NCBI GenBank assembly: GCA_002373505.1
Contig: DFKE01000017.1
Coordinates: forward strand, 364,602-428,601
Reading direction: 5' to 3'
Length of the DNA: 64,000 nucleotides
Source of the DNA: Bacteroidales bacterium UBA3653
GTDB taxonomy: Bacteria > Bacteroidota > Bacteroidia > Bacteroidales > Paludibacteraceae
Position numbers and translations under genes: made by a program. The notes beneath the pieces are model-generated. The model ran no database searches and was not told the DNA's origin. It saw only the letters and a list, made by a program, of their open reading frames with translations. Positions 49,338-58,937 of this stretch are shown here, piece after piece (within the stretch, counting starts at the first letter, position 1; each line of letters begins with the position of its first letter).

Positions 49338-50587
49338 AATGCCCAGTGTGCTATATCTTTTCTGTAAAACAAGTTTGTGCAATTGATTTTCTTTATTTCA
49401 TCGTACACATTGCGCTGCGCTTGTTTGATATCCTCACCATGCGCAATACACATCAACACACGCCCACCGTTAGTCAACAGTTTTCCCTCTTTCCGTTTCG
49501 TCCCCATATGCAATACCAAGCCGTCAAAATCTTCCACCCCGGTTATCTCTGCCCCTTTGGCATATGCGCCCGGGTAACCACATGATGCCATGACGACTCC
49601 AACTGTAGCCTGTTTGCGCCAATGAACAGCCTCCAAAGTCTCACCAGTGGCGATAGCATGGAAGACAGTATAAGCATCTGTTTCCATTAACGGCAGTACC
49701 ACTTCTGTTTCAGGATCACCGAAACGGGCATTGAACTCAATAACTTTTATTCCATCAGCCGTCTTCATCAAACCACCATAGAGTACTCCTGTCAACGGTT
49801 TTCCTTCCTTTACCATTGCCTCTGCAACAGGTTTCAGAATGTGCTCCAGTGCCCATTGTTCTTCTTCGGCAGATATAAACGGCAGTGGTGTATAAGCTCC
49901 CATTCCACCGGTATTAGGACCTTCATCCCCGTCATAAGCACGCTTGTGGTCCTGGCTCAACGGCATTGGATACACCTGATTATGATGCACAAAAGCCATA
50001 AAGGAGAACTCCGGCCCCTGGAGAAAATCCTCAATGACCACTTTGCCTTTTCCAAACGCTTCGCCGACCAGCATGTCGCGTAAAGTGTCCGATGCCTCTT
50101 GCTCGTCTTTGGCAATAACCACTCCCTTACCGGCAGCCAACCCGTCGTATTTGAGCACAGCAGGATACGAATTGCGCGAACGCACATACTGCATCGCTTC
50201 GTCATAATCCGCGAAACTGCGATAAGCCGCTGTCGGTATATTATATTTAGCCATAATTTCTTTGGCAAACTCCTTGCTGGCTTCAATCTGCGTGGCTGCC
50301 TTCGAATGACCGAAGACGGGTATACCCGCTTCACGGAATGCGTCCGCTACGCCTGCCGCCAAAGCTGCTTCCGGCCCTATGACACAAAGATCTATCTTAT
50401 GCGTTTCTGCAAAGGTGAGCAGTTGCTCCACATCTGTATCGGCAATATCCTCACATTCAGCCAACTGAGCAATTCCGGCATTCCCCGGCGCACAATAAAT
50501 ATGCTCCACATACTTACTGCGGTTCAGTTGATACACTATCGCGTGTTCCCTGCCGCCGGATCCTATAACCAAGACGTTCTTTTTCAT
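49334..50587 (-). CDS. purD: Phosphoribosylamine--glycine ligase (GAR synthetase)
   Basis: 417 residues. ATP-grasp: VIGSGGREHAIVYQL, CAPGNAGI, VLKYDGLAAGKGVVIA, GPNTGGMGAYTP and EFNARFGDPETEV. Second step of purine synthesis. Its ATG shares one base with the purH stop (TAATG). Confidence 0.97.
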   Translation of the reverse strand: MKKNVLVIGSGGREHAIVYQLNRSKYVEHIYCAPGNAGIAQLAECEDIADTDVEQLLTFAETHKIDLCVIGPEAALAAGVADAFREAGIPVFGHSKAATQIEASKEFAKEIMAKYNIPTAAYRSFADYDEAMQYVRSRNSYPAVLKYDGLAAGKGVVIAKDEQEASDTLRDMLVGEAFGKGKVVIEDFLQGPEFSFMAFVHHNQVYPMPLSQDHKRAYDGDEGPNTGGMGAYTPLPFISAEEEQWALEHILKPVAEAMVKEGKPLTGVLYGGLMKTADGIKVIEFNARFGDPETEVVLPLMETDAYTVFHAIATGETLEAVHWRKQATVGVVMASCGYPGAYAKGAEITGVEDFDGLVLHMGTKRKEGKLLTNGGRVLMCIAHGEDIKQAQRNVYDEIKKINCTNLFYRKDIAHWAL

Positions 50588-52149
50588 TAGTGTTTAAAAT
50601 GACGCATGCCCGAGAAGAGCATTGTGATATGATGACTGTTCGCGGCTTCGATACTTTCTGCATCACGAACACTGCCACCAGGTTGCACTATTGCTTTAAT
50701 TCCATATTCTGCTGCACTCTCCACGCAATCGCTAAACGGGAAGAACCCGTCCGAAGCCATTACCAGTCCTGCATCTTTGATATCTTTTCCTTCTGCGGCC
50801 AGGGACTCTTGCGCCTGTTTAAGAGCAATAGCGGCAGAACCTACTCTATTCATTTGACCGGCTCCTACGCCATATGTGCGGCCATCTTTTACAACCACTA
50901 TCGCATTGGATTTAACATGTTTCACAATCTGCCAGCCAAACTGCATATCTGTCATTTGTTCGTCTGTAGGCTTCAACGCTGTAACGCACATCTCTTTGGT
51001 GAGATGAATAGTCTCTGTATCAAGTTGTTGCGCCAAAAGACCGCCGTTTACCGATACATACTGCATCTGCTTGGTCTCCATAGGCGCCATATCTACTTCC
51101 AAAAGACGCAGGTTCTTTTTGACCGTCAATATTTCCAATGCTTCCTGCGTGAATGACGGAGCCATGATAATCTCAAGGAAGATCGGTTTCATCTGTTCCG
51201 CCATCTCTTTGTCCACCACGCAATTAGTAGCTACGATACCGCCGAAGATTGACACTTTGTCCGCCTCATATGCTTTTGTCCATGCCTCCAAGCCATTTTT
51301 CCCGACAGCAGCACCGCATGGGTTCATATGTTTGAGGCCTACGCAGAAAGGCGTCTGACCAAACTCACGCACTATATTCAGCGCAGCATTGGCGTCCTGA
51401 ATATTGTTGTAGGAAAGCTCTTTGCCGTGAAGTTGTTTGGCCGAAGCCAATGAATACGACACTTGCTCCATTGCAGCATAGAATTTAGCATCCTGATGCG
51501 GGTTTTCACCGTAGCGCAGGCCTTGTTTGAGATCGTATTCCAAGAACAATTTCTCGTTCAGTCCGGCAGCTTTGCGCATATAGGTGGCAATGCACATATC
51601 ATATTCTGCAGTGTGTGTATATGCCTTGGCGCTCAGTTCAAGCCGGGTCTCCTTCTTGGTGTTTCCTTCCGCTTGTATTTCACTCAGTACACGGGTGTAG
51701 TCATCCGGATCACATACCACCGTAACATCATTCCAGTTCTTGGCTGCCGAGCGAAGCATAGACGGACCGCCGATATCAATTTTCTCAATTGCTTCCTCCA
51801 TGGTAGTCCCCTCTTTGGCAATCGTCTGGCGGAAAGGATACAGATTAACGCATACCAAGTCAATCAGTCCTATTCCGTTTTGTTGCAAAGCCTCCATGTG
51901 AGAAGGTTCATCGCGGCGTGCCAATAATGCGCCGTGTACCTTGGGATGAAGGGTCTTTACTCGACCATCGCATATCTCCGGAAAACCTGTTACTTCACTA
52001 ATACCGATGGTTTTAACTCCGTTCTCTTCCAGTAGTTTCTGTGTGCCTCCGGTGGCGATAATCTGCCAATTGGCAGCTTGTAATCCTTTTACAAACTCGA
52101 CGAGTCCAGTTTTGTCACTGACGCTCACTAATGCTCTTTTTTGTACCAT
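50587..52149 (-). CDS. purH: Bifunctional AICAR transformylase / IMP cyclohydrolase
   Basis: 520 residues. N-terminal MGS-fold cyclohydrolase (ALVSVSDKTGLVEFVKGL, GRVKTLHPKVHGALL) and C-terminal AICARFT (GKELSYNNIQDANAAL, KHMNPCGAAVG, VVKDGRTYGVGAGQMNRV). Performs the last two steps to IMP with 10-formyl-THF. Gap of 4 bp to purM. Confidence 0.97.
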   Translation of the reverse strand: MVQKRALVSVSDKTGLVEFVKGLQAANWQIIATGGTQKLLEENGVKTIGISEVTGFPEICDGRVKTLHPKVHGALLARRDEPSHMEALQQNGIGLIDLVCVNLYPFRQTIAKEGTTMEEAIEKIDIGGPSMLRSAAKNWNDVTVVCDPDDYTRVLSEIQAEGNTKKETRLELSAKAYTHTAEYDMCIATYMRKAAGLNEKLFLEYDLKQGLRYGENPHQDAKFYAAMEQVSYSLASAKQLHGKELSYNNIQDANAALNIVREFGQTPFCVGLKHMNPCGAAVGKNGLEAWTKAYEADKVSIFGGIVATNCVVDKEMAEQMKPIFLEIIMAPSFTQEALEILTVKKNLRLLEVDMAPMETKQMQYVSVNGGLLAQQLDTETIHLTKEMCVTALKPTDEQMTDMQFGWQIVKHVKSNAIVVVKDGRTYGVGAGQMNRVGSAAIALKQAQESLAAEGKDIKDAGLVMASDGFFPFSDCVESAAEYGIKAIVQPGGSVRDAESIEAANSHHITMLFSGMRHFKH

Positions 52150-52153
52150 ATTG

Positions 52154-53188
52154 TTAGTTTTTGCTTACGATACTGTTTTCACCGGCCTGAACATGACCGA
52201 TAATCTGTGCTTTTTCGCCTGCAAAGTCTAGGATTTCCTTTACTTTGTCTGCATCCGACTCTGAAACAGCCATTACCATGCCTATTCCCATATTAAAGAT
52301 ATTGAACATCTCTCGGTGCGGTATCCGGCCTTTTTCTTCCAAAAAACGGAAAACAGGAAGAATCTCCCAAGTGCCTTCTTTGATATAAAATCCCTGTCCC
52401 GGTTGGAAGATACGCGGAATATTTTCATCAAATCCGCCTCCTGTAATATGCGCCACGCCGTGTACATCCAAATTACGGATCACTTCCAGCACCGGTTTAA
52501 CGTAAATCTTTGTGGGTGTAAGCAATACTTCTCCGAGAGTTTTTTGAGCGTCTAATTCGGGATATACCTTTTTCAGGTCAAGCTGCGCATCACGAATTAT
52601 CTTGCGCACCAATGAATAGCCGTTTGAATGTACTCCAGAGGAAGATATACCTATTAACACATCACCCACTTTCACTCCGGAGCCGTCAATCAGTTTCGAT
52701 TTTTCAACCACTCCGGTAGTATATCCTGCGATATCGTATTCGCCGTTCTGATACATGCCCGGCATCTCAGCCGTTTCCCCACCGACCAACGCACATCCGG
52801 CCTGACGGCAACCTTCCGCTACGCCACTGACTATTGCTTCTATCTGCTCGGGAATATTATGTCCCGTAGCGATATAATCAAGGAAAATAAGCGGTTCAGC
52901 CCCTTGTGCCAACACGTCATTGACACACATCGCTACGGCATCAATACCGATCGTATCATGTTTGTCCATCGCAAAAGCGATTTTCAACTTGGTGCCTACT
53001 CCATCCGTGCCGCTAACCAGAACAGGTTCTTTCACGCCTAAAGAGGAGAGGTCAAACATCCCCCCAAACGCCCCGATTGATCCCATAGATCCCGGTCTAA
53101 CGGTCGAACGAACGTGCGATTTTATTCTACTTACAACCTCATATCCGGCTTCCAGATTTACGCCGGCTGCTTCATAATGCTGCGCCAT
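52154..53188 (-). CDS. purM: Phosphoribosylformylglycinamidine cyclo-ligase (AIR synthetase)
   Basis: 344 residues. PurM/SelD/HypE fold: VSGTDGVGTKLKIAF, GGETAEMPGMY, GISSSGVHSNGYSLVRK and HITGGGFDENIPRIF. Converts FGAM to AIR. Located between purL (11-bp gap) and purH. Confidence 0.96.
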   Translation of the reverse strand: MAQHYEAAGVNLEAGYEVVSRIKSHVRSTVRPGSMGSIGAFGGMFDLSSLGVKEPVLVSGTDGVGTKLKIAFAMDKHDTIGIDAVAMCVNDVLAQGAEPLIFLDYIATGHNIPEQIEAIVSGVAEGCRQAGCALVGGETAEMPGMYQNGEYDIAGYTTGVVEKSKLIDGSGVKVGDVLIGISSSGVHSNGYSLVRKIIRDAQLDLKKVYPELDAQKTLGEVLLTPTKIYVKPVLEVIRNLDVHGVAHITGGGFDENIPRIFQPGQGFYIKEGTWEILPVFRFLEEKGRIPHREMFNIFNMGIGMVMAVSESDADKVKEILDFAGEKAQIIGHVQAGENSIVSKN

Positions 53189-53199
53189 AAAGATTTGGT

Positions 53200-56100
53200 T
53201 TATTTGTGCTTGAAATAATTAACTGCGTTTTCGAATAACGGTTGGTATTTGTTGCCTGCGATATTCGCAAATACATTTTCCTCCCAACGTTCAGAATGCC
53301 CCATTTTACCCAATATCTGTCCATCAGGCGAAAGAAGGCCCTCTATAGCATAACACGATCCGTTAGGATTATAAGGCGATTCCATTGTGGGTTGTCCAGT
53401 TCGCGGGTCGGCATAACGGAATGCCACCTGCCCATTTTCAAACAGTTGTTTCGCCAATGTTCCACTAATCACTAACTTACCTTCGCCATGACTCACTGCG
53501 ATACTATGCAGGTCTCCCAGTTCCATTCCCTTAAGCCAAGGACTATTGGTAGAAGCAACCGTTGTGGTCACTATCTGCGAGACATGCCGGTTGATATCAT
53601 TGCGGAACAAAGTGGGACTATCCGTTGTCACTTGTCCTAACTTGCCGTATGGCAACAGTCCGGATTTAATGAGCGCCTGGAAGCCGTTGCATATGCCTAA
53701 AATCAGCCCGCCACGCTCCAAGAGCGACTCAATGGCACGGCTCACCTTTTTATTATTGAGTACCGAGACAATGAACTTAGCGGATCCATCGGGTTCGTCG
53801 CCTAAGGAGAATCCTCCGGCTAACATCAGAATCTGCGCTTTCTCAATATACGCGACCATCTCGTCAATCGAAGCAATCACATCTTGCTCAGTCAGATTAC
53901 GGAAGATTGTTACTTCCACCTCCGCTCCTGCCCTGCGCCATGCTTTGGCACTGTCATAATCGCAGTTCGTTCCCGGGAAGACCGGAATATAAACGATTGG
54001 GGTGTTGCCTTTCATATCCTCATGCGCTATCGGCAGGGTCCTTTGCTGTTTAAGCGTCTTACATTCAGGCATTAATTCTTTATGCTGCGCCTCCATCGTA
54101 GCCGGATACACTTTTCTGAACGGCTCCGTGCAGGCATCATAAAGGGCATCACGTTTAATTGCTACGCCATTAATGACAATACTGTCGCTATCCGTCACAA
54201 ATCCCAATTGGACAGCATCCGGGATGGATAACTCTGCCGCCGCTTCTACCAGAATACTACCGTATTGGTAATTGTAAAGGTCTTCTTCATTGATGCGGAT
54301 ATCAGCACCTAATTCATTACCGAACGACATTTTTGCCAGCGCCTCACATACACCGCCAAAACCGATAGCATAGGCAGAAACAATCTGACCGGATTGAACA
54401 GCCTTTGCTGTGTCTGTCCATAGCTGCTTCAGTTGATCTGTATCCGGCATATAATTAGCTAACGGCTTATGCTGCAACAGATAGAGTCTATTGCCCGCTT
54501 TCTTCAGATCCGTACTTATGACCTTGTCCGCGTGTACCGTTGTTATGCCAAAAGCGATCAAAGTTGGCGGAACAGATATATGCTCGAATGTACCGGACAT
54601 GGAGTCTTTTCCTCCAATGGACGGCAAACCTAACGCCACTTGCATTTTCAGCGCGCCTAACAGTGCACTGAGCGGTTTTCCCCAGCTATGGCGGTCTTCT
54701 GTCATACGCTCGAAATACTCCTGATAACTGAACCGCATATGGCTGTAGTCAGCACCTGCCGCTACGACTTTACTGCACGCTTCTACGACCGCATATGCTG
54801 CACCATGATAAGGGCTCCATTCCGAGATGAACGGATTATATCCGAAGGCCATTATGGAGGCTGTATTCGTAAAGCCGTCAGTAGGCAGTTTCTGCACGCT
54901 CACCTGAGTCTCGCTACGTTGCATCTTGCCGCCAAAAGGCATTAGGACAGTAGAGCGGCCTATCGTAGCATCAAACTCCTCTATCAATCCCTTCTGACTC
55001 GTTACATTAGCCGAACGCATTACGTTACACATACGTTCTTCAAGGTTTGCACCAGCAATCGGCTGAAGGAACGGGTTGCAATCTTTAACCGGCATGATTG
55101 TAGCCTGAGCATAGTGCTTAGCCCCCGCCGAGTCAATAAACGCGCGACTCAAATCAGCTACCATTTCTCCTTTGTAATACAGGCGCATGCGTCCTGTAGC
55201 AGTCACATCAGCTACATACGTCACTTCTATATTATCCCTATGGCAGAAAAACTCAAAGGCCTCTTGGTCCTTTTTCTCCACGACTACCGCCATACGTTCT
55301 TGTGACTCCGAGATAGCCAATTCTGTGGGGTTCAGACCAGAATATTTTGTCGGCACGCGGTCGAGATAGATATCCAATCCATCTGCTAACTCGCCTATAG
55401 CCACACTCACGCCTCCGGCTCCGAAATCATTAGATTTCTTAATCAGTTTGGTGACTTCACGACGGCGGAAGAGACGCTGTATCTTTCTTTCTTCGGGCGC
55501 ATTACCTTTCTGCACCTCGCTTCCGCACGACTCCAACGAAGCCTCTGTATGCTCTTTACTGGATCCTGTAGCACCACCGATACCATCCCTTCCTGTCCTT
55601 CCGCCAAGCAGCAGTATGACATCGCCGGCTTGCGGCGTTTCGCGGCGGACTGCATCCGCTTTGACAGCTCCTACTACAGCACCTACTTCCAAGCGTTTAG
55701 CCACATAGGAAGGATGATAAATCTCTCTGACATGCGTAGTTGCCAAACCGATCTGGTTTCCATATGACGAATAGCCGGAAGCTGCTTTGCGCGAGATAAT
55801 CTGTTGTGGTAATTTGCCCGCTAAGGTCTCGCTCACAGGGGCATAGATATCACCGGCACCGGTAACCCGCATGGCCTGATAGACATATGCACGTCCGGAC
55901 AGAGGATCACGTATCGCTCCGCCGAGACAAGTACTGGCACCACCGAAAGGCTCTATCTCCGTAGGATGATTATGGGTCTCGTTCTTGAATTGCAACAACC
56001 AACGCTCTATCTTGCCGTCCACATCCACATCTATGAATATTGAGCAGGCGTTATTCTCCTCACTTACCTCCATGTCATCCAGCAGACCTTGTTGCTTGAG

Positions 56101-56925
56101 ATAACGGGCACCAATAGTAGCCAGTTCCATCAGGCAAAGAGGTTTCTCTTCTCGTCCCAACTCCGTGCGAATACGGCGGACGCTGTCCAAAGTCTGCGAT
56201 ATATCCGATTTAATGAAAGAATCCTCTATTTCTATATCCTTCAGAATCGTAGTAAATGTCGTATGTCTGCAATGATCGGACCAATAAGTATCAAGAATAC
56301 GCAGTTCCGTCTCTGTCGGGTCTCTATGCTCTTTGCTGAAATAATCAACGACACAGGATAAATCATCCGCATTCATTGCCAATCCCCATTGCTTGCAGAA
56401 ATCGGCGTACCTCTCTCTCGGCATAGTAGTAAATCCTGCCAAGGAGACAAGGGGCTTCACATCTGCGGTCTGCTGTCGCTCCAGAATATTCAAGTCTTTT
56501 TCACGGGCTTCAACCGCATTGATGTAATAATGACGTATTCTCGCCATTTCATCCTCTGTCATCAGTTCTTCGAAAATCAGCAAACGGCTCGAACGGATAT
56601 CTATATCTGCATTCGGGTCAATCAGATGAACGCAGTCAATAGCCGACGAAGCACGCTGATCGAACTGGCCCGGGATATACTCTACAGCCAGGTATTGTTT
56701 GCCGTCCAGACAGACCGATTCGGTCACGGTATCGGTTACAATCTCGCCAAAGACACTGAATTTGCTTTGCTCCAGCAACTCGTCGCTAAACCCGAATAAA
56801 TCATACACACATAGGTAGCGCATATGCCGGATATGCATCTGCAGATTCTCGTTCAGTTCGCGACGCAGACTCTCTGCTTCTACGCGAAATCCTTCTTTTT
56901 TCTCAACAAAAAGCCTTTTGTTCAT
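53200..56925 (-). CDS. purL: Phosphoribosylformylglycinamidine synthase, long single-chain form
   Basis: 1241 residues, the large PurL type with all three parts: N-terminal PurS-like domain, two AIRS-like halves (DTYWSDHCRHTTF, FKNETHNHPTEIEPFGGA, GGRTGRDGIGGATGSS) and a C-terminal class I glutaminase with GICNGFQALIKSGLLP holding the nucleophile Cys near residue 1085. Makes FGAM from FGAR, glutamine and ATP. Next to purE (1-bp gap) and purM. Confidence 0.97.
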   Translation of the reverse strand: MNKRLFVEKKEGFRVEAESLRRELNENLQMHIRHMRYLCVYDLFGFSDELLEQSKFSVFGEIVTDTVTESVCLDGKQYLAVEYIPGQFDQRASSAIDCVHLIDPNADIDIRSSRLLIFEELMTEDEMARIRHYYINAVEAREKDLNILERQQTADVKPLVSLAGFTTMPRERYADFCKQWGLAMNADDLSCVVDYFSKEHRDPTETELRILDTYWSDHCRHTTFTTILKDIEIEDSFIKSDISQTLDSVRRIRTELGREEKPLCLMELATIGARYLKQQGLLDDMEVSEENNACSIFIDVDVDGKIERWLLQFKNETHNHPTEIEPFGGASTCLGGAIRDPLSGRAYVYQAMRVTGAGDIYAPVSETLAGKLPQQIISRKAASGYSSYGNQIGLATTHVREIYHPSYVAKRLEVGAVVGAVKADAVRRETPQAGDVILLLGGRTGRDGIGGATGSSKEHTEASLESCGSEVQKGNAPEERKIQRLFRRREVTKLIKKSNDFGAGGVSVAIGELADGLDIYLDRVPTKYSGLNPTELAISESQERMAVVVEKKDQEAFEFFCHRDNIEVTYVADVTATGRMRLYYKGEMVADLSRAFIDSAGAKHYAQATIMPVKDCNPFLQPIAGANLEERMCNVMRSANVTSQKGLIEEFDATIGRSTVLMPFGGKMQRSETQVSVQKLPTDGFTNTASIMAFGYNPFISEWSPYHGAAYAVVEACSKVVAAGADYSHMRFSYQEYFERMTEDRHSWGKPLSALLGALKMQVALGLPSIGGKDSMSGTFEHISVPPTLIAFGITTVHADKVISTDLKKAGNRLYLLQHKPLANYMPDTDQLKQLWTDTAKAVQSGQIVSAYAIGFGGVCEALAKMSFGNELGADIRINEEDLYNYQYGSILVEAAAELSIPDAVQLGFVTDSDSIVINGVAIKRDALYDACTEPFRKVYPATMEAQHKELMPECKTLKQQRTLPIAHEDMKGNTPIVYIPVFPGTNCDYDSAKAWRRAGAEVEVTIFRNLTEQDVIASIDEMVAYIEKAQILMLAGGFSLGDEPDGSAKFIVSVLNNKKVSRAIESLLERGGLILGICNGFQALIKSGLLPYGKLGQVTTDSPTLFRNDINRHVSQIVTTTVASTNSPWLKGMELGDLHSIAVSHGEGKLVISGTLAKQLFENGQVAFRYADPRTGQPTMESPYNPNGSCYAIEGLLSPDGQILGKMGHSERWEENVFANIAGNKYQPLFENAVNYFKHK

Positions 56926-56926
56926 A

Positions 56927-57394
56927 TCAGATAACGGTAGCTAATACTTTTTCTGTTTGTTGGCGACGAAAATCAATATATTTTTCGCGCAGGTCCCTAT
57001 CCTGCAAAGCCAAGATACTTACAGCCAGCAGAGCTGCATTCTTTGCGCCGTCAATAGCTACGGTAGCCACAGGTATTCCGCTAGGCATCTGTACCATTGA
57101 TAGCAGACTATCCAAACCGTCAAGGGTCTTAGAGCGAACAGGAACCCCGATCACCGGCAGTTGCGTCAATCCGGCAATGACACCTGCCAAATGCGCAGCA
57201 CCTCCTGCTCCGGCAATGATAATTTGCAGACCGCGATCCTCGGCACTCTCAGCCCATTCCATCAATGCATGCGGCGCACGATGAGCAGAAATAACACGTT
57301 TGTCAACGTCAATACCAAAACTTTCGAGGGTATCGATAGCCGCCTGCATTACAGGCAGGTCGCTGGCAGAACCCATAATAACTCCTACTTTCAT
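56927..57394 (-). CDS. purE: N5-carboxyaminoimidazole ribonucleotide mutase
   Basis: 155 residues. GVIMGSASDLPVM, VISAHRAPHALMEW and AGAGGAAHLAGVIAGLT place it in the PurE family; the SAHR-P form resembles class I enzymes, which need PurK to make N5-CAIR. No purK is in this window, so it must be elsewhere. Gap of 4 bp from guaA. Confidence 0.95.
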   Translation of the reverse strand: MKVGVIMGSASDLPVMQAAIDTLESFGIDVDKRVISAHRAPHALMEWAESAEDRGLQIIIAGAGGAAHLAGVIAGLTQLPVIGVPVRSKTLDGLDSLLSMVQMPSGIPVATVAIDGAKNAALLAVSILALQDRDLREKYIDFRRQQTEKVLATVI

Positions 57395-57398
57395 ATTA

Positions 57399-58925
57399 TT
57401 ATTCCCATTCTATTGTGGAGGGTGGTTTGGACGAGATGTCGTAACATACTCTGTTCACTCCCTTCACTTTATTAATAATCTCATTACTTATCTTCGCCAG
57501 CACCTCATACGGGATGTGTGCGAAATCTGCTGTCATAGCATCGCTGGATGTCACAGCACGCAACGCTATCGGGTTCTCATACGTCCGTTCATCGCCCATC
57601 ACGCCTACGGATCTCACTTCGCTCAGCAGGATAGCCCCCGCCTGCCATATCTTATCATATAGTCCGGCTTCGCGGAGATTATTGATGTATATTGCGTCCG
57701 CCTCCTGCAGGATTCGTACTTTCTCTCGTGTTACATCCCCCAGAATACGAACCGCCAGTCCCGGTCCCGGGAAAGGATGACGTGTGATCAAGTGCTCCGG
57801 CATTCCTAAACTACGTCCCACACGGCGCACTTCGTCTTTGAAGAGCCACTTAATCGGTTCACAGAGCTGAAGGTGCATCTCCTTAGGCAGGCCTCCAACA
57901 TTATGATGGCTTTTTATCACTTTGCCTGTTATATTCAGACTCTCAATACGGTCGGGATAGATTGTTCCTTGCGCGAGCCATTTGGCGTCCGTGATTTTCT
58001 TGGCTTCCGCATTGAAGACTTCTACAAAATCGCGGCCTATAATCTTTCTTTTTTGTTCGGGATCCTTGATACCGGCAAGGTCACTCAAAAACTTATCACT
58101 TGCGTCCACGCCTGTCACATTCAGCCCAAGTCCCTCATAATCACGCATTACATCGCGGAACTCATTTTTGCGCAGCATACCATGGTCAACAAAGATACAA
58201 GTCAACCGGTTGCCTATAGCGCGGTGGAGCAACACGGCTACTACCGATGAATCAACGCCGCCAGAGAGACCTAATATCACACGGTCGTTTCCTATCTGTT
58301 CGCGCAGTTCCTTAACCGTCGTCTCCACGAAAGCATCAGCACTCCATTCCTGCTTTGATCCACATACATCAACCACGAAGTTCCGCAACAGCAAAGTACC
58401 TTGCAATGTATGGAATACTTCCGGATGAAACTGAGTACCGAATATAGGGTGCTCTCCGGGAATACAATAGGCAGCATTCGCCACGGTCTCTGTAGAAGCG
58501 ATACAGGTAGCGCCTTCCGGCAGGCGTGTGATACTGTCACCATGCGACATCCATACCTGTGAATGCTCGTCAAAGCCCTTGAAAAGCGGATTCTTGCGGT
58601 CTATATATTGAAGGTTCTGCCGTCCGTATTCACGCGTTCCGGCGCTCTCTACCTTACCGCCATACATATGGCTGATCAGTTGTGCACCGTAACATATTCC
58701 CAGTATCGGAAGCCTGCCCCGGATACCGCTCAGATCGATATGAAATGCATCGTCCTGATAGACGCTTAGGGGTGATCCGCTCAAAATCACGCCAATGACA
58801 TCATGATCGTCTTCCGGATATTTATTATACGGCAGTATCTCGCAAAACGTATTCAGTTCGCGTATGCGGCGACCTATCAGTTGAGTCGTCTGGCTACCGA
58901 AATCCAAAATGATAATTTTCTGCAT
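57399..58925 (-). CDS. guaA: GMP synthase (glutamine-hydrolysing)
   Basis: 508 residues. N-terminal class I glutaminase with LGICYGAQLISH (Cys near residue 77) and FHPEVFHT; ATP-pyrophosphatase loop GLSGGVDSSVVAVL near residue 219; C-terminal dimerisation domain with RHPFPGPGLAVRI and the end KPPSTIEWE. Converts XMP to GMP. Paired with guaB, 12 bp upstream. Confidence 0.97.
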   Translation of the reverse strand: MQKIIILDFGSQTTQLIGRRIRELNTFCEILPYNKYPEDDHDVIGVILSGSPLSVYQDDAFHIDLSGIRGRLPILGICYGAQLISHMYGGKVESAGTREYGRQNLQYIDRKNPLFKGFDEHSQVWMSHGDSITRLPEGATCIASTETVANAAYCIPGEHPIFGTQFHPEVFHTLQGTLLLRNFVVDVCGSKQEWSADAFVETTVKELREQIGNDRVILGLSGGVDSSVVAVLLHRAIGNRLTCIFVDHGMLRKNEFRDVMRDYEGLGLNVTGVDASDKFLSDLAGIKDPEQKRKIIGRDFVEVFNAEAKKITDAKWLAQGTIYPDRIESLNITGKVIKSHHNVGGLPKEMHLQLCEPIKWLFKDEVRRVGRSLGMPEHLITRHPFPGPGLAVRILGDVTREKVRILQEADAIYINNLREAGLYDKIWQAGAILLSEVRSVGVMGDERTYENPIALRAVTSSDAMTADFAHIPYEVLAKISNEIINKVKGVNRVCYDISSKPPSTIEWE

Positions 58926-58937
58926 TCCTTCGTGGGG